A stretch of DNA of 64,000 nucleotides from the NCBI RefSeq assembly GCF_014212055.1, contig NZ_JACJVO010000018.1:1-64000 (forward strand), written 5' to 3'. Below, in pieces: positions 45,296 to 54,810 of the stretch. Position numbers and translations under genes: made by a program. Each line of letters opens with the position of its first letter. The first letter of the stretch is position 1. The notes under the pieces are model-generated. The model had not been told where the DNA came from. It saw only the letters and a list, made by a program, of their open reading frames with translations, and ran no database searches. This stretch comes from Cohnella zeiphila (GTDB lineage: Bacteria > Bacillota > Bacilli > Paenibacillales > Paenibacillaceae).

Positions 45296-46960
45296 TTACT
45301 CCGTCCCCATCTCTTCGATCAGCCGGTTGATCCGTTCGCGGCGTTCGAGCAGCAGCGCGGGATCGCGGGGCATGTCCGTAAAGCTGAGCGGCGCGGCGGC
45401 TCCTTCGTCGAGCAGCTCCAGCGCGCGCTCCCGGCCGATCCGGCTCTCCAGCAGCTCCAACGCCCGCAGGTCCTGCAGCGCCTCGCGGAACACTTTGAGC
45501 CGGATCGATTCGACCGGCTGCCCGTCCTCGCCCGGATAGACGAGGAAGGCGTCGCCCGACGGGAACGCGCCTCCCGCGTCGGTCACGCGGTACGGGTCGA
45601 TCTCCTTGCGGGAATATTGCGAGTACCAGAAGTTATAGCCCCAATGCAGGAACCCTTGGACGCCGAACTTATAGAATTGCCAGCCCGCGATCCGGTTGCG
45701 GACGGACGGCATGTAGAAGAACCGGTTCGACACGTCGCGGTACTGCGAGCAGCAATAGTACGTCCAAAGCGGCTCAACGCCGTTTTCCAAGAACGGTTCG
45801 ATATGGTTGTTGGCCGGAATCGGCGTGCGCACGAGGCCACGCTCGTAGAAGGCGTAATCGGACAGAGCGTCGATGATCGGAAAATCCGCCAAATGCTCCT
45901 CGACCAATTCGCTCGCACTGCGGTAGCTGTCGAGATGGTTCGCGTTCGGCTCGTCCGAGACGTGGAAATAGCTGCACGAAGCCAATCCCTGAGCCCGGAT
46001 AAACCGGACAAGCTCCGGCAGGAACTGTCCCAGAAACCCGGCATATTCCTCTCCGGCCGCATCCGTCTCCCATCCGAAAATCCGCCGCCGTTCTCCGTCG
46101 ACTTCCGCGATGATCTTCGGCGCATGCTTCGCTCCCCATTGGGTGAACAAATGGGAAAATTCGAAATATCGCACGCCCAGACTCCGGCACAGCTCCACCC
46201 ATCGAACCAGCCGGCCGAAGCCGAACTCGTACCGGTCGCCGCGGCGGACGACGTCCACGAGCTGCACGGTCGGGCGCTCCCCGCCGACCTCCGTGTCGAG
46301 CGGCGGCGTAAACAGCGGCGTCAGCAGCATGTTGACGCCGTGGCTTACGGCCGTTTTCACGTATGCGGCGATCAGCTTCCAATGCTCCTCGCTGAACACC
46401 TCCACTCCGTAATAGGTGGCGAGGCAGTCCGAATGGAACCACTCCGTATGCAGAAGCCGCTGCTCGGGCAGCTTCGCCGCAACGACCCGAAGCTCGAACG
46501 TCTCTTCGGCCGCCGTCTCGCCGGTCTCCGTCTCCAGACGCAGACGGATCGAATACGCGCCCGCCGGCAGGTCGTCCGGAACGTCGACCGACACCCAAAT
46601 GGCTCGCCACTGGTTCGGGTAGACCGTCAGCCCATCATCCGGCAGCGGATAGAGCGGATCCGGGTACAAGCCGGGCGTCGTCCGCAGCACGAAATCGTCG
46701 GGATCCGCATAACAAGGCAGCTCGCTCGGAGCCAGGCCGACGGCCTTTAGCGTCAGATGGGGAGCAAGCTCCGATTCGGCGGCAACCTTCAGCTTGGGCG
46801 CTCGCTGCTTGGAACGGTAAGCCAGTTGGAACGAGAAAGACTCGCTGCGGAGCGCCGTCCCTTTGGCGTAAGCGGGATCGCGCAATTCCTCGTCCGGGAA
46901 TACCTTCGACAAGGAGCTCAGCAAGCGAGAGTCGATCGAAAGGACGGCCGTGTCGCTCAT
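45296..46960 (-). CDS. DUF4091 domain protein (putative glycosidase-like)
   Basis: 554 residues from ATG46960 (GGGAGG 9 nt before it; extension to 47002 rejected). N-terminal beta-sandwich (about 1-175), then a barrel-like region with EWFHSDCLATYYGV, SYFHVSDEPN and HWGYNFWYSQYS, typical of DUF4091 proteins. These occur in many glycan loci and are thought to be glycoside hydrolases; activity is unproven here. The start is coupled to the GDPD stop. Confidence 0.85.
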   Translation of the reverse strand: MSDTAVLSIDSRLLSSLSKVFPDEELRDPAYAKGTALRSESFSFQLAYRSKQRAPKLKVAAESELAPHLTLKAVGLAPSELPCYADPDDFVLRTTPGLYPDPLYPLPDDGLTVYPNQWRAIWVSVDVPDDLPAGAYSIRLRLETETGETAAEETFELRVVAAKLPEQRLLHTEWFHSDCLATYYGVEVFSEEHWKLIAAYVKTAVSHGVNMLLTPLFTPPLDTEVGGERPTVQLVDVVRRGDRYEFGFGRLVRWVELCRSLGVRYFEFSHLFTQWGAKHAPKIIAEVDGERRRIFGWETDAAGEEYAGFLGQFLPELVRFIRAQGLASCSYFHVSDEPNANHLDSYRSASELVEEHLADFPIIDALSDYAFYERGLVRTPIPANNHIEPFLENGVEPLWTYYCCSQYRDVSNRFFYMPSVRNRIAGWQFYKFGVQGFLHWGYNFWYSQYSRKEIDPYRVTDAGGAFPSGDAFLVYPGEDGQPVESIRLKVFREALQDLRALELLESRIGRERALELLDEGAAAPLSFTDMPRDPALLLERRERINRLIEEMGTE

Positions 46961-47733
46961 CAGACTTTTCCTCCCGCGCCTTCCGCCGCTTCCCGGTAGC
47001 ACTCCCAGCCGAGGTCCGGATAATCGGTAATGACGCCGGCGACTCCCGCCTGGATCAGCCGTTTCATCTCTTCCGCCTCATTGATCGTATACGGAAAATA
47101 GACGAGGCCGCGCTCGTCCGCTCCCTTCACCTTCTCCGGCGTGACGACGCCGTGCCAGGCGTGGAGGGCGTCGGTGCCGAAGCCCGCCGCGTAGTTCCAG
47201 GGCTCGAACAGGTTTTCTCCGTACAGAATGCCGGTCCGCACTTCCGGCGCCAGCCGCTTGACGAGCGCCAGCGAGTCGTGGTTGAAGCTGGACAGAATGA
47301 CCTGGTCTTCCATGCCGTATCGGCGGATGACGGCGATGACCGCTTCCTCCATGCCGGGATAAGGCTCGGAGCCGAACTTCAGCTCCACGTTCAGGAACAG
47401 GTCCCGGCCCTTCGCCAATTCGAACAGCTCCTCCATGGCCGGAACCTTCTGGCCGCGGAACTCCTGGCCGAACCAGGAACCCGCGTCTTTCTCGCGGATT
47501 TCCGCGAAATCGAGACCCCGGATGCTCCCCGGCTCTCCGGTCGTCCGATCGAGCGTCGCATCGTGAATGAGCGCCAAGCGTCCGTCGCGGGTCAGATGAA
47601 CGTCCGTCTCGATGCCGTTCGCCCCCAACTCGACCGCCCTCTCAAAAGCCGCCATCGTATTCTCCGGGCAAGTGCCCGAGGCGCCCCGATGCGCCATCAC
47701 GAGAAACCGCTTCCCTTTCCGCCATGCGTTCAC
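46960..47733 (-). CDS. Glycerophosphodiester phosphodiesterase
   Basis: 257 residues. Catalytic motifs HRGASGTCPENTMAAFE, ETDVHLTRDG and HDATLDRTT (metal-binding E/D/H) fit the GDPD family. GTG47733 has GGGAGG 8 nt upstream. No signal peptide. It is the first gene of the transcript and overlaps the DUF4091 start (ATGA). Confidence 0.92.
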   Translation of the reverse strand: MNAWRKGKRFLVMAHRGASGTCPENTMAAFERAVELGANGIETDVHLTRDGRLALIHDATLDRTTGEPGSIRGLDFAEIREKDAGSWFGQEFRGQKVPAMEELFELAKGRDLFLNVELKFGSEPYPGMEEAVIAVIRRYGMEDQVILSSFNHDSLALVKRLAPEVRTGILYGENLFEPWNYAAGFGTDALHAWHGVVTPEKVKGADERGLVYFPYTINEAEEMKRLIQAGVAGVITDYPDLGWECYREAAEGAGGKV

Positions 47734-47790
47734 AACCGTTTCCTCCCGTCACTCTTTTGTTCGTCAAGTTCATAGCCCCATTCCTTCTTC

Positions 47791-47819
47791 ACCTTACCAT
47801 CGAAAACCTTTCCGCTCAA
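47791..47819 (-). promoter_or_regulatory. Promoter of the GDPD-DUF4091 transcript (TTGAGC-N17-TAAGGT)
   Basis: On the minus strand TTGAGC (47814-47819) and TAAGGT (47791-47796) are 17 bp apart, 58 bp before the GDPD start. Confidence 0.5.
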
Positions 47820-47919
47820 TCCAAAATGAAGACAGAAGCGATTTTCGCGAAATAAGCCCAATGATCGCTGAAATGACACAATCGGGAGGCATCCGGCGGC
47901 GACGCCGCGCTTCAAAGAC

Positions 47920-47963
47920 AAATCCCCCGGAACCACATTCGGATGCAGGCTCCCGGGGGATTT
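47920..47963 (-). terminator. uvrB terminator
   Basis: Arms AAATCCCCCGG and CCGGGGGATTT flank a short loop, with a T-containing tail on the minus strand, about 60 nt after the uvrB stop. Confidence 0.78.
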
Positions 47964-48021
47964 GAACTTATGGCGGGAAGAGGACAAACCCGCAGCGGCG
48001 AAGGCGTCAAAGCGCGCCGGA

Positions 48022-50028
<2,007 letters not shown>

Positions 50029-50052
50029 CGGTCGGCACCTCCGTTTTCGCGC

Positions 50053-50099
50053 GAATATACGTTCCCGTCTATTATAACGATTTCCCCGAAGCGCGTCAA
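50053..50099 (-). promoter_or_regulatory. uvrB promoter with LexA (SOS) box
   Basis: Minus strand TTGACG (50094-50099), 17-bp spacer, TATAAT (50071-50076), 6 bp, then GAACGTATATTC (50053-50064). One mismatch from GAAC-N4-GTTC; same layout and similar sequence as the uvrA promoter. Confidence 0.9.
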
Positions 50100-50156
50100 A
50101 ACGAAACCGGCTATCGCCACAAAAAGGAAAGGATAGGCCGAATATTCAACATCCGG

Positions 50157-50162
50157 TATAAT
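50157..50162 (+). promoter_or_regulatory. Candidate -10 (TATAAT) of ydjI-ydjG
   Basis: A perfect TATAAT 46 bp before the ydjI start. A matching SigA -35 is not seen, and I found no SigW-type motif. Confidence 0.4.
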
Positions 50163-50207
50163 GAATCTCATAAAGGGTTAACCGCCTTAATCCCGGGAGG
50201 TCGAGAA

Positions 50208-51365
50208 ATGGGACTGTTTTCGTTTATTAAAGGCCAATTTATCGAAGTCATCGAATGGCTGGACGACGCCGGTTCGATGGTCCACCGCTTTCCCGCGTAC
50301 GACAACGCCATCAAGATGGGGGCCAAGCTGGTCGTGCGCGAGTCGCAGGCGGCCGTGTTCGTCAATGAAGGGCAGATCGCCGACGTGTTCGGCCCCGGCA
50401 CGTATACGCTGAGCACGCAGAACATGCCGGTCCTGACCGCCTTGAAGTCCTGGAAATACGGCTTCAACTCGCCGTTCAAAGCCGACGTGTTCTTCGTCGG
50501 TACCGCCAACTTCACCGACCTGAAGTGGGGAACGACCAATCCGATCATTCGCCATGACGGCGAGTTCGGCATCGTCCGGCTCCGCGGCTTCGGCACCTAT
50601 TCGGCGAGAGTGAAGGACCCGGGCTTGTTCCTGAAGTCGCTGATCGGCACGCGGAGCGATTTTACGACCGACCAGATCTCCGGCTTCCTCAAGTCGATGA
50701 TCGTAACCTGCATCACCGACCTGCTGGGCGAATCCAACATACCGATCGCCTATCTCGCCGCCTCTTACGAGGAGCTTAGCGAATCCGCCATGGACCGGGT
50801 GCAGCCCGGATTCGAGTCCATGGGGCTCGAATTGACGCTGCTCCTGATCGAGAACATCTCTCTCCCCGATGAAGTGGAGAAAGCGATCGACCGCCGCTCC
50901 GCGATGGGCGTCGCCGGCGATCTGGATCAGTATATGAAGTTCCAGACGGCGGAGGCGATCCGCGAGGCGGCGAGCAACCCGAACGCGGGCGGAGCCGGGA
51001 TGGGCGCGGGCTTCGGCGCGGGCATGGGCATGGCGCAGGTCATGGGGCAGATGATGAACCGGCCGGGGGAAAATCACGCGCCCGCTCCGTCAAACGGAGC
51101 TCCGGGAACGGCGGGAAGCGGCACGATCAGCCGGACGGACGGAACAGGCGGCGCGGGCGGGCACGCGGAGAATGTCCCAGCGGCGTCCGCGGATGCAGCC
51201 GCGGGAACCGTCCCGTGCGGCCAATGCGGCACCGCGCTGCTGCCGTCGCAGAAATTTTGCCCGGAATGCGGCACGCCGCGGCCGCAGAAACGGTTTTGCG
51301 CCGAGTGCGGCGAAGCGCTGGCGGACAGCGCCAAATTTTGCCCGAACTGCGGAACGAAGGTGTAG
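50208..51365 (+). CDS. ydjI: YdjI-like SPFH-domain protein with zinc ribbons
   Basis: 385 residues. N-terminal half is the SPFH-like domain (GSMVHRFPAYDNAIKMGAKLVVRESQAAVFVNEGQIADVFGPGTYTL is characteristic), followed by a Gly/Met-rich linker and two C-terminal CxxC zinc-ribbon pairs (CGQCG...CPECG; CAECG...CPNCG). B. subtilis YdjI acts with YdjG, YdjH and PspA in a membrane-stress system. Here only ydjI and ydjG follow each other; ydjH and pspA are absent next to them. Confidence 0.88.
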   Translation: MGLFSFIKGQFIEVIEWLDDAGSMVHRFPAYDNAIKMGAKLVVRESQAAVFVNEGQIADVFGPGTYTLSTQNMPVLTALKSWKYGFNSPFKADVFFVGTANFTDLKWGTTNPIIRHDGEFGIVRLRGFGTYSARVKDPGLFLKSLIGTRSDFTTDQISGFLKSMIVTCITDLLGESNIPIAYLAASYEELSESAMDRVQPGFESMGLELTLLLIENISLPDEVEKAIDRRSAMGVAGDLDQYMKFQTAEAIREAASNPNAGGAGMGAGFGAGMGMAQVMGQMMNRPGENHAPAPSNGAPGTAGSGTISRTDGTGGAGGHAENVPAASADAAAGTVPCGQCGTALLPSQKFCPECGTPRPQKRFCAECGEALADSAKFCPNCGTKV

Positions 51366-51371
51366 CGGACC

Positions 51372-52487
51372 ATGACGACCGACGCGCAAACGGCCGCGGC
51401 CCCCGTATCGTTCCCTTGTCCGGGCTGCGGCGGCTCGATGAGCTTCGACGCCGACAGCCAGAAGCTGAAATGCGCTTACTGCGGCGGCGAACGGGAGATC
51501 GCCGCCTCGCTCTCCCGGCCGGTGGAGCACGAGATGGATTCCAACGAGGAAACCAGCCCCGGGCTCACCGATTGGGGCGTCAAGCAGCAGGTGATCCGCT
51601 GCGAGAGCTGCGGCGGCGAGAGCCTGATCCCGGCGCTGCAGACCGCGGCGGCATGCGCTTTTTGCGGCTCCCCCAAGGTGCTCGCGCAAGGCGACGTGGC
51701 GAGCATTCGGCCGGAGACGGTCATCCCTTTTCAACTGAACCAGCAAGAAGCGGCAACGGCCTTCACCGCATGGAAGCGCAAGCGCTGGTTCGTTCCGAAC
51801 GCGTTCAAGAAGGGAAGCGTCGCCTCCAAGCTGACGGGAATCTATATCCCTTACTGGACGTACGATTCGGATACCTCTTCCGCCTATACGGCCGAGCGAG
51901 GCGACTACCACTACCGGACGGAGACCCGAACGCGGGTGGTGAACGGCAAAACGGAAACGTACACCGAAACGGTCCGCTATACGGTCTGGCACCGGGTGGG
52001 CGGGCATTACGACCGATCGTTCGACGACGTCATCGTTCCGGCGTCCCGGCAGTACGACGGCGAGCTGCTCGAGAAGCTGGGCAATTTCGAGCTGGAGAAG
52101 CTGATCGGCTACAAGCCGGAGTATCTCAGCGGCTTTATCGCCGAGCGATACTCCATCGGCCGGAAGGACGGCTGGGATCGGGCGCGAAGCAAGATCGACG
52201 CCGCGCTGGAGAGCGAGATCCGGAACGAGATCGGCGGAGACGAGATTCGCGGGCTGGCCGTGCAATCGAGTTATTACAACCGCACTTATAAGCATATTCT
52301 GCTGCCGGTATGGAATGCCCGCTATACGTTCAAAAATAAACCGTACCGCTACATGGTCAACGGCCAGACCGGCCTCGTCTCCGGCCATGTGCCCCGCAGC
52401 GCCGTCAAAATTACGCTTTTCGTCCTGCTGTGCGTTGCCGCCGCGCTGGTCGCCTTGTACCTGTACGGCGAATACGGTTCCTCCTGA
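51372..52487 (+). CDS. ydjG: YdjG-like zinc-ribbon membrane protein
   Basis: 371 residues. Two zinc-ribbon pairs near the N-terminus (CPGCGG...CAYCGG; CESCGG...CAFCGS), a middle domain with LTGIYIPYWTYDSDTSSAYTAERG, and a single C-terminal membrane segment (ITLFVLLCVAAALVALYLYG). Fits YdjG, the membrane anchor of the YdjGHI complex. Six bases after the ydjI stop; part of the same operon. Confidence 0.85.
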   Translation: MTTDAQTAAAPVSFPCPGCGGSMSFDADSQKLKCAYCGGEREIAASLSRPVEHEMDSNEETSPGLTDWGVKQQVIRCESCGGESLIPALQTAAACAFCGSPKVLAQGDVASIRPETVIPFQLNQQEAATAFTAWKRKRWFVPNAFKKGSVASKLTGIYIPYWTYDSDTSSAYTAERGDYHYRTETRTRVVNGKTETYTETVRYTVWHRVGGHYDRSFDDVIVPASRQYDGELLEKLGNFELEKLIGYKPEYLSGFIAERYSIGRKDGWDRARSKIDAALESEIRNEIGGDEIRGLAVQSSYYNRTYKHILLPVWNARYTFKNKPYRYMVNGQTGLVSGHVPRSAVKITLFVLLCVAAALVALYLYGEYGSS

Positions 52488-52588
52488 CCGCCCTTGCGCC
52501 CGCTCGGCGCCACGGCCCGGGGCGGGTGCGCGAATCGAATTCGACCGCGCATCCGCCTCTTGCAACAGAACGACATGGAGGTTAAACT

Positions 52589-52612
52589 ATATTTAGATGT
52601 TTATCTAAATAT
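52589..52612. promoter_or_regulatory. SdpR operator (perfect 10-bp inverted repeat)
   Basis: ATATTTAGAT (52589-52598), 4-bp centre GTTT, ATCTAAATAT (52603-52612): a perfect inverted repeat 32 bp before the sdpR start. The A/T-rich dyad is typical of ArsR-family autorepressor sites. Confidence 0.85.
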
Positions 52613-52644
52613 CGAATTGCGTTGCCGAAGGAGGCGCCCTTTCC

Positions 52645-52914
52645 GTGAACGATACATTCAAGGCGCTGTCCGACCCGACGCGCCGACAGATCATTCAGCT
52701 GCTCAAGGAGCGAGATTTGTCCGCCGGCGAGATCGCGAACCATTTTTCCATCTCCAAGCCGAGCATCTCGCATCACTTGAACATTCTGAAGAACGCCCGC
52801 CTCATTCAGGACGAGCGTCAAGGACAAAGCATCGTTTATTCCTTGAACACGACCGTCATCCAGGAAGCGCTGGGCTGGTTCCTGAACATGATCGGTTCGA
52901 AAGGAGAGCAGTGA
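52645..52914 (+). CDS. sdpR: ArsR-family autorepressor SdpR
   Basis: 89 residues. Winged helix (FKALSDPTRRQIIQLLKERDLSAGEIANHFSISKPSISHHLNILK) with the SdpR-type C-terminal helix. In B. subtilis SdpR represses sdpRI until SdpI captures it at the membrane. GTG52645 has AAGGAGG upstream. Followed 4 bp later by sdpI. Confidence 0.9.
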   Translation: MNDTFKALSDPTRRQIIQLLKERDLSAGEIANHFSISKPSISHHLNILKNARLIQDERQGQSIVYSLNTTVIQEALGWFLNMIGSKGEQ

Positions 52915-52918
52915 CGCC

Positions 52919-53608
52919 ATGACAAACGAAACCTCTACCGACCCGAAGACGTTTCCGCTTTGGAGCAAGCAAGATACGTGGCTTCTCCTGCTGAACGCCG
53001 CGCTGGTCGCCGTTGCCTTCCTCCTGTTCAATCACCGGCTGCCGGATACCGTCTCCGCTCACTTCAACCGCTTCGGAGAACAGGACCGCACGATGTCCAA
53101 AGGGACCTTCTGGGTTTTCTACTCGGTGCTGAACATCGCGCTTCCGGCCGCCATGACGTTCACCCGAAGGCTGGACCCTCGCCGGGAGCATTACGAGAAA
53201 TTCCGCGGCTACTTCGTGCTGATCCGTTGGGCCCTCAGCCTGTTCCTGCAATTGATGTTCTGGATGATCATCCTGTACGATCTCGGCTACTCGGTCTCCA
53301 TATCCAAATTCATTCTGGGAGCGATGGGCGTCCTGTGGGTCGTGCTGGGCAACCGGATGGGACAGGTGAAAAGCAACTATTTCATCGGAATCCGCAATCC
53401 GTGGACGCTCTCCGACGACGAGATTTGGAGGCAAACGCACCGGCTCGGCGGCAAGCTGTGGTTCGTCACCGGCATTCTGATGTTCGCGCTCGTCTGGTTC
53501 GTTCCGTCCGGCTGGGCGGTCTTCGTCCTGCTGGCGGGCGCCGCGGTCAGCGGCCTGATTCCGTACGGCTACTCCTATCTGCTGTACGCCCGGAAGAAGG
53601 GCGCCTGA
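52919..53608 (+). CDS. sdpI: SdpI-family immunity/signal membrane protein
   Basis: 229 residues, about six membrane segments. The C-terminal signature GNRMGQVKSNYFIGIRNPWTLSDDEIWRQTHRLGGKLWF is diagnostic of SdpI/YhfL-like proteins. SdpI gives immunity to the SdpC cannibalism toxin and sequesters SdpR. No sdpABC toxin genes are in this window, so it may act against foreign toxin or have another role. Confidence 0.9.
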   Translation: MTNETSTDPKTFPLWSKQDTWLLLLNAALVAVAFLLFNHRLPDTVSAHFNRFGEQDRTMSKGTFWVFYSVLNIALPAAMTFTRRLDPRREHYEKFRGYFVLIRWALSLFLQLMFWMIILYDLGYSVSISKFILGAMGVLWVVLGNRMGQVKSNYFIGIRNPWTLSDDEIWRQTHRLGGKLWFVTGILMFALVWFVPSGWAVFVLLAGAAVSGLIPYGYSYLLYARKKGA

Positions 53609-53621
53609 TCCTGAAAATCAT

Positions 53622-53656
53622 GCAAAAAGCGGAGGGATCCTGAGGATTCCCCCGCT
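53622..53656. terminator. Bidirectional terminator between sdpI and SMR genes
   Basis: GCGG-AGGGATCC/GGATTCCC-CCGC hairpin with TTTTT on the minus side. Lies between convergent genes. Confidence 0.75.
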
Positions 53657-53695
53657 GCAGAAATGATGCCCTGAATTCGGAGCCTGGCGTACGGC

Positions 53696-54016
53696 TCATC
53701 CCTCGCCAATCAGCTTGAGACCGGCGGCGGATGCGACCACCAGCGCCAGGAAGAAGATCCGCAGCGGCTGCCGCGATTCTCCGTAGAACAGCATGCCGGC
53801 CACCGTCGCGCCGACCGTGCCGATCCCCGTCCAGATCGCATAGGCGGTGCCCATCGAGATGGAGCGGATCGCGACGGTCAGCAGCAGCAGGCTGGCGGTA
53901 AATCCGGCTCCGATCAGCAAGCCGGACGCCCACCCGGGGCGCCGGTTCCAGCGGTTCAGCCCAAGCACGCCCGCGACTTCTCCGAGGCCGGCGAAAATAA
54001 GCGCAATCCAGGCCAT
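53696..54016 (-). CDS. SMR-family exporter subunit 2 (YkkD-like)
   Basis: 106 residues, four membrane segments (ALIFAGLGEVAGVLGL with conserved membrane Glu14; LLLLTVAIRSISMGTAYAIWTGIG typical). Start ATG54016 overlaps the stop of subunit 1 by one base (TAATG). With subunit 1 it forms a heterodimeric small multidrug-resistance/guanidinium exporter. The upstream guanidine-I riboswitch makes guanidinium the likely substrate. Confidence 0.88.
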   Translation of the reverse strand: MAWIALIFAGLGEVAGVLGLNRWNRRPGWASGLLIGAGFTASLLLLTVAIRSISMGTAYAIWTGIGTVGATVAGMLFYGESRQPLRIFFLALVVASAAGLKLIGEG

Positions 54017-54360
54017 TACGAATTCCCCTCCTTCTCGCCGGCACCGCTGCCGGTCGTCATCTTCAATCCCGCGATGCCGCATACCATGACGGCGACCAGG
54101 ATCAGCTTGCCCGCGCTGAGCGGAACGCCGAAAAACACCGACTCTCCCAGCACGGTGCCCGCCGCCCCGATGCCGGTAAACGCCGCGTACGCGGTCCCGA
54201 TCGGCAGCACGCGAGTCACGTACATCAGCATATAGAAGCTGAAAATCAAGGCGGCCGCCGTGAGCGTCCAGGTCCAGACGCTATCGGCATGCTTGAGGCC
54301 GGATACCCATCCGATCTCGCTCAAGCCGGCTACGACCAGCAATAGCCAATGGCGGGTCAT
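54016..54360 (-). CDS. SMR-family exporter subunit 1 (YkkC-like)
   Basis: 114 residues. Four membrane segments; conserved Glu in AGLSEIGWVSGLKHAD and the signature RVLPIGTAYAAFTGIGAAGTV. ATG54360 has GGGGAGG 7 nt upstream. Co-translated with subunit 2. The leader carries the guanidine-I aptamer at 54651-54768. Confidence 0.88.
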   Translation of the reverse strand: MTRHWLLLVVAGLSEIGWVSGLKHADSVWTWTLTAAALIFSFYMLMYVTRVLPIGTAYAAFTGIGAAGTVLGESVFFGVPLSAGKLILVAVMVCGIAGLKMTTGSGAGEKEGNS

Positions 54361-54420
54361 GGCTTCACCTCCCCTTCCAGTCTGTCCTAAACCCCGGATA
54401 AAGCCCCGAACGGTGAACAA

Positions 54421-54552
54421 ATCCCCCAAAAGTGACGTGATGCTCTGAAGTTAAATCCGATTCCTTTTGGGGGAGCCCCCGATATGAATCCCCCAAAAGT
54501 GAAGTGATGCTCTGAAGTTAAATCCGATTCCTTTTGGGGGAGCCCCCGGTTA
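54421..54552. repeat. Two-copy 67-bp direct repeat with internal inverted repeat
   Basis: Two nearly identical 67-bp units (steps ATCCCCCAAAAGTGA at 54421 and 54488). Each holds CCCCCAAAAG and CTTTTGGGGG as inverted arms. They sit between the riboswitch terminator and the SMR start. Function unclear; they could be a duplicated hairpin element in the leader. Confidence 0.85.
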
Positions 54553-54582
54553 TCCACAGGAAATTTAATCGCATAATTTCCT

Positions 54583-54610
54583 ATAAAAATGCCCGAGAGC
54601 ATCTCCGGGC
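54583..54610 (-). terminator. Riboswitch terminator
   Basis: Minus strand GCCCGGAG-ATG-CTCTCGGGC then ATTTTTAT. It lies directly downstream of the aptamer and is the expected expression platform, allowing read-through when guanidine binds. Confidence 0.8.
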
Positions 54611-54650
54611 GACTGCGCTGCGTGTTCCGCTGCGCCGTGTCGCCTTCGCG

Positions 54651-54768
54651 ATACTCCCGGGCTTTTGTCCCTCCGTGTACGCGGCCGCCCCGTGCGGTCG
54701 CGCGTTCCCTCTCGGTCCAGACCGGATCCGGCTCGCACGGCCGAATCTCGCGGAACCCTAGGGAACCG
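54651..54768 (-). ncRNA. Guanidine-I (ykkC) riboswitch aptamer
   Basis: Minus strand contains the conserved blocks CTAGGGTTCCG (54751-54761), GGTCTGGACCGAGAGGGAAC, ACACGGAGGGAC and AAAAGCCCGGGAG in order, as in the ykkC class. Upstream is a good promoter (54782-54810); downstream a terminator and SMR exporter genes, the classic context. Confidence 0.93.
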
Positions 54769-54781
54769 TTCGTGTCGTCTC

Positions 54782-54810
54782 ATCCTATCAAAAGGCGCGC
54801 GAACCGTCAA
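54782..54810 (-). promoter_or_regulatory. Riboswitch/SMR promoter (TTGACG-N17-TAGGAT)
   Basis: Minus strand TTGACG (54805-54810) and TAGGAT (54782-54787) with 17 bp between, immediately after the minJ stop and just before the aptamer. Confidence 0.8.
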
